A stretch of 8,052 nt of DNA from Candidatus Altarchaeota archaeon (GTDB lineage: Archaea > Altiarchaeota > Altiarchaeia > IMC4 > SCGC-AAA252-I15), in assembly GCA_026394745.1 (NCBI GenBank), contig JAPKXP010000146.1:1-8052 (forward strand), read 5' to 3'. The position numbers and the translations under genes are program-made. Under the pieces are notes generated by a model. The model ran no database searches and was not told where the DNA came from. It saw nothing but the letters and a program-made list of their open reading frames with translations. Within the stretch, counting starts at the first letter, position 1, and the number at the start of each line of letters is the position of its first letter. This document shows, piece after piece, positions 6,650-8,052 of the stretch.

Positions 6650-6814
6650 ATGACAAGACAGGAAGTCCTGGGGAACGGAGACAAGAGGCGTCTACGCTCG
6701 GAAGGAGAGCCAATGCAGATTCGCGGCTCCTTGACTCAGTCATTGCCTGAGCTGGAGAAGCTGCCTGCGCCAAAGGAATCCAAAGATACCCCTAAAGTGA
6801 GAGGACAGAAGTAG
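6650..6814 (+). CDS. Probable 54-residue basic small protein, function unknown
   Basis: An open frame from ATG 6650 to TAG 6814. It begins MTRQEVLGNGDKRRLRSEGE and ends in a Lys/Pro-rich tail (KLPAPKESKDTPK, residues 37-49). It has about 12 basic and 8 acidic residues, no hydrophobic segment, no cysteine pair and no recognised domain, so it is probably largely disordered. It may bind nucleic acid or a partner protein, but nothing shows this directly. Support for a real gene: it fills most of a 245-bp gap, it has a TATA box at the leaderless spacing, and the archaeal neighbours use the same arrangement. Against: 54 codons can stay open by chance, and I see no homologue. It is divergent from the Nudix gene (33-bp gap) and convergent with the 171-residue gene (47-bp gap). 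A non-coding RNA from the same promoter is the main alternative. Confidence 0.55.
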   Translation: MTRQEVLGNGDKRRLRSEGEPMQIRGSLTQSLPELEKLPAPKESKDTPKVRGQK

Positions 6815-6861
6815 TCTCAGGAGTATTCACCCTCTTCAAGTTCCCTGAATCAGAGTACCTT
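6815..6861. other. Short convergent intergenic gap, no terminator visible
   Basis: 47 bp between the stops of the small ORF (plus) and the 171-residue gene (minus). I see no T-run on either strand and no stable inverted repeat. Confidence 0.5.
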
Positions 6862-7377
6862 TCATTCTATGCCGACTATTCCGCCGGCTGCGAAGAGTGC
6901 GTTCAAGGTCGCATCCCTCACCGCTTTCAAGTATTCGTCGTGCGTCGCCTGCTTCTCAATCTGCACTACGTACAGGATGTCCGTGACGCCCGCCTCAGCC
7001 AGGACTTCCTCAACCTCCTTCTTCAGCTTGTCGTAGACCGCCTGAGCCTCAGACTTCTTCAGGACTGAGATGGACTTCAAGCCCTCGCCGAGGGCTGAGG
7101 GTATGAGCGAAACGTTCAAGACTTCGTTCTTGTCGGTGCTTGCGCCGGAGCCTGCGACCGTTGTACCGTATTTGCTCCACTCTAGGATGCACACGTTCTC
7201 CACGCCGTGCTTCTCCAGCGATTTCACGACTTCATCAAGGGTCTCGCTCTTAATCTGCAACGTAATCTCTCTTCCGATTAGCGAGAATTGGAGTATGCCG
7301 TGGCCGGTAAGAGCCTTGAAGAGTTTGTCGGCGTCTCCAGAATACGAACCCCCTAAAGCGATCTTATGCCCCTTCAC
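6862..7377 (-). CDS. Unrecognised 171-residue alpha/beta protein downstream of agmatinase
   Basis: I do not recognise a family. The protein is cytosolic by composition: no signal peptide and no clear membrane helix. The N-terminus is glycine-rich (KIALGGSYSGDADKLFKAL, 5-23). Two segments each look like strand-helix-strand: about 37-66 (REITLQIKSETL ... VENVCILEW) and about 102-140 (SISVLKKSEAQ ... VTDILYVVQI). They are separated by a Gly/Ser loop (AGSGAS, 75-80), and the C-terminus is Ala/Gly-rich. The pattern suggests a ferredoxin-like or duplicated alpha/beta fold, which is weak inference. GTG 7377 is chosen because a strong Shine-Dalgarno, GGTGAT, lies 6 nt before it. It is 46 bp downstream of the agmatinase gene on the same strand, with no terminator seen between, so they are likely co-transcribed and perhaps linked in polyamine metabolism. 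Confidence 0.85.
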   Translation of the reverse strand: MKGHKIALGGSYSGDADKLFKALTGHGILQFSLIGREITLQIKSETLDEVVKSLEKHGVENVCILEWSKYGTTVAGSGASTDKNEVLNVSLIPSALGEGLKSISVLKKSEAQAVYDKLKKEVEEVLAEAGVTDILYVVQIEKQATHDEYLKAVRDATLNALFAAGGIVGIE

Positions 7378-7383
7378 CCCCCA

Positions 7384-7389
7384 ATCACC
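7384..7389 (-). promoter_or_regulatory. Shine-Dalgarno GGTGAT for the GTG at 7377
   Basis: GGTGAT (7389-7384 on the minus strand) is complementary to the AUCACC part of the archaeal 16S rRNA 3' end and lies 6 nt before GTG 7377. This fits an internal operon gene translated from a polycistronic mRNA, unlike the leaderless first genes nearby. Confidence 0.65.
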
Positions 7390-7423
7390 GTTAAGTAATG
7401 GAAGTCTGAGGTAATAAGCAGGC

Positions 7424-8052
7424 CTATCTCATCATGTAGTCCAGCAGTATTCTTGCTGCTGCAACCGACGTAATGTTGCTTTGGTCGTAGGGCGGGCAAA
7501 TCTCGTTCAAGTCTATTGCGGTTATCCTGCTGCCCAGCGTCCTGATTACATCCTGAACCTGCTTCACGGAAAGTCCCATAGGCTCAGGCGTCCCGACTCC
7601 CGGCGCGTATGCCGGGTCTATGACGTCAAAATCCACTGAAAGGTATACGCTGCCTTTGACTGCGGAAAGAACCTTCTTGATTTCTGCGTCTCCTATGCCA
7701 CAGAAGCTAATCCTCTCCTCCTTAGCGTAGTCGAATTCGTTGTTGTCGAAGGTGCGCACTCCAATCTCGAAGACCGGTATTTTAAGTTCGTGAACCCTCC
7801 TCATGACTGTTGAGTGGCTCAGCCTCTCGCCGAGGTACTCATCCTTAAAGTCCATGTGCGCGTCGAGGCTTACGACGCTGAACTTCCTTCCTTCAGAAAG
7901 ATTCTTAACGACCGGCAGACTGACAAGGTGTTCGCCCCCGAGCGTGATTAATCTGGCTTTAGGGTTCTCGCCGAGAATCTCGCCGACTACTTCCTCGACG
8001 ATTTCCACCGTCTTGACTGCGTTCCCGTACACTACGTCAACGTTCCCTGCGT
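7424..8052 (-). CDS. speB: Agmatinase-family ureohydrolase (5' part off window)
   Basis: Manganese ureohydrolase. An agmatinase would split agmatine into putrescine and urea for polyamine synthesis. The C-terminal 208 residues are present and the frame stays open to the right edge. A GTG at 8032 lies inside the conserved domain and is not the true start. All six metal ligands are visible, numbered from the first complete codon: H41 in LGGEH; D63, H65 and D67 in SLDAHMD; D140 and D142 in SVDFDVIDP. Further family motifs are RLSHSTVMRRV (H79), APGVGTPEPMG (149-159) and the C-terminal AIDLNEICPPYDQSNITS (178-195). The fit is best to the agmatinase branch; arginase, guanidinobutyrase or another ureohydrolase cannot be excluded without the N-terminus. 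The 171-residue unknown gene follows on the same strand after 46 bp. Confidence 0.92.
   Translation of the reverse strand, partial: AGNVDVVYGNAVKTVEIVEEVVGEILGENPKARLITLGGEHLVSLPVVKNLSEGRKFSVVSLDAHMDFKDEYLGERLSHSTVMRRVHELKIPVFEIGVRTFDNNEFDYAKEERISFCGIGDAEIKKVLSAVKGSVYLSVDFDVIDPAYAPGVGTPEPMGLSVKQVQDVIRTLGSRITAIDLNEICPPYDQSNITSVAAARILLDYMMR

Noticed and set aside
8030..8032. GTG at 8032 as the agmatinase start
   Set aside because: The frame continues upstream to the window edge with family-like sequence (GNVDVVYGN), so the true start is outside.
1..8052. CRISPR array, tRNA or rRNA gene, insertion sequence, defence island
   Set aside because: I saw no regular direct repeats, cloverleaf, terminal inverted repeats, transposase or known defence gene on either strand.

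Overview
The window is chromosomal DNA from an archaeon. The evidence is the gene content: a Pyrococcus-type family B DNA polymerase, an XPD/Rad3-type iron-sulfur helicase, and an archaeal-style agmatinase-family ureohydrolase. Several genes also have TATA-like boxes centred about 26-28 nt before the start codon, the spacing expected for leaderless archaeal mRNAs. Base composition looks balanced (about half G+C by eye), and arginine is often AGG/AGA. I cannot place the lineage more precisely. The mix would fit a compact-genome euryarchaeal or DPANN-type organism, but that is inference.

Layout. (1) 1-2380, minus strand: a HAD-superfamily phosphatase followed by the N-terminal 533 residues of the replicative-type PolB, joined by a 4-nt ATGA stop/start overlap; PolB runs off the left edge. 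(2) 2381-2424: a 44-bp divergent promoter region. (3) 2425-3306, plus strand: diaminopimelate epimerase (dapF). (4) 3290-5158, minus strand: XPD-like helicase, whose 3' end overlaps dapF by 17 bp. (5) 5159-5261: divergent intergenic region with TATA-like boxes. (6) 5262-6122, plus strand: an unrecognised protein made of two diverged copies of a domain of about 80 residues, joined by a Pro/Ala/Lys-rich linker. (7) 6119-6616, minus strand: a Nudix hydrolase with an atypical Nudix box; its stop codon shares a CTAG with the stop of the previous gene. (8) 6650-6814, plus strand: a probable 54-residue small protein with a well-placed TATA box. (9) 6862-7377, minus strand: an unrecognised 171-residue protein with a strong Shine-Dalgarno. 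It lies downstream of (10) 7424-8052, minus strand: an agmatinase-type ureohydrolase truncated by the right edge.

Most of the window is ordinary archaeal housekeeping: DNA replication and repair (PolB, XPD), lysine/diaminopimelate synthesis (DapF), polyamine synthesis (agmatinase) and phosphohydrolases. The less explained parts are the duplicated-domain protein, the 54-residue ORF and the 171-residue partner of agmatinase. Packing is tight: both convergent gene pairs in the left and middle parts overlap at their stops, and I see no hairpin terminator, tRNA, rRNA, CRISPR array or mobile element. I found no clear sign of a new multi-gene system; the duplicated-domain protein is the best candidate for undescribed biology.
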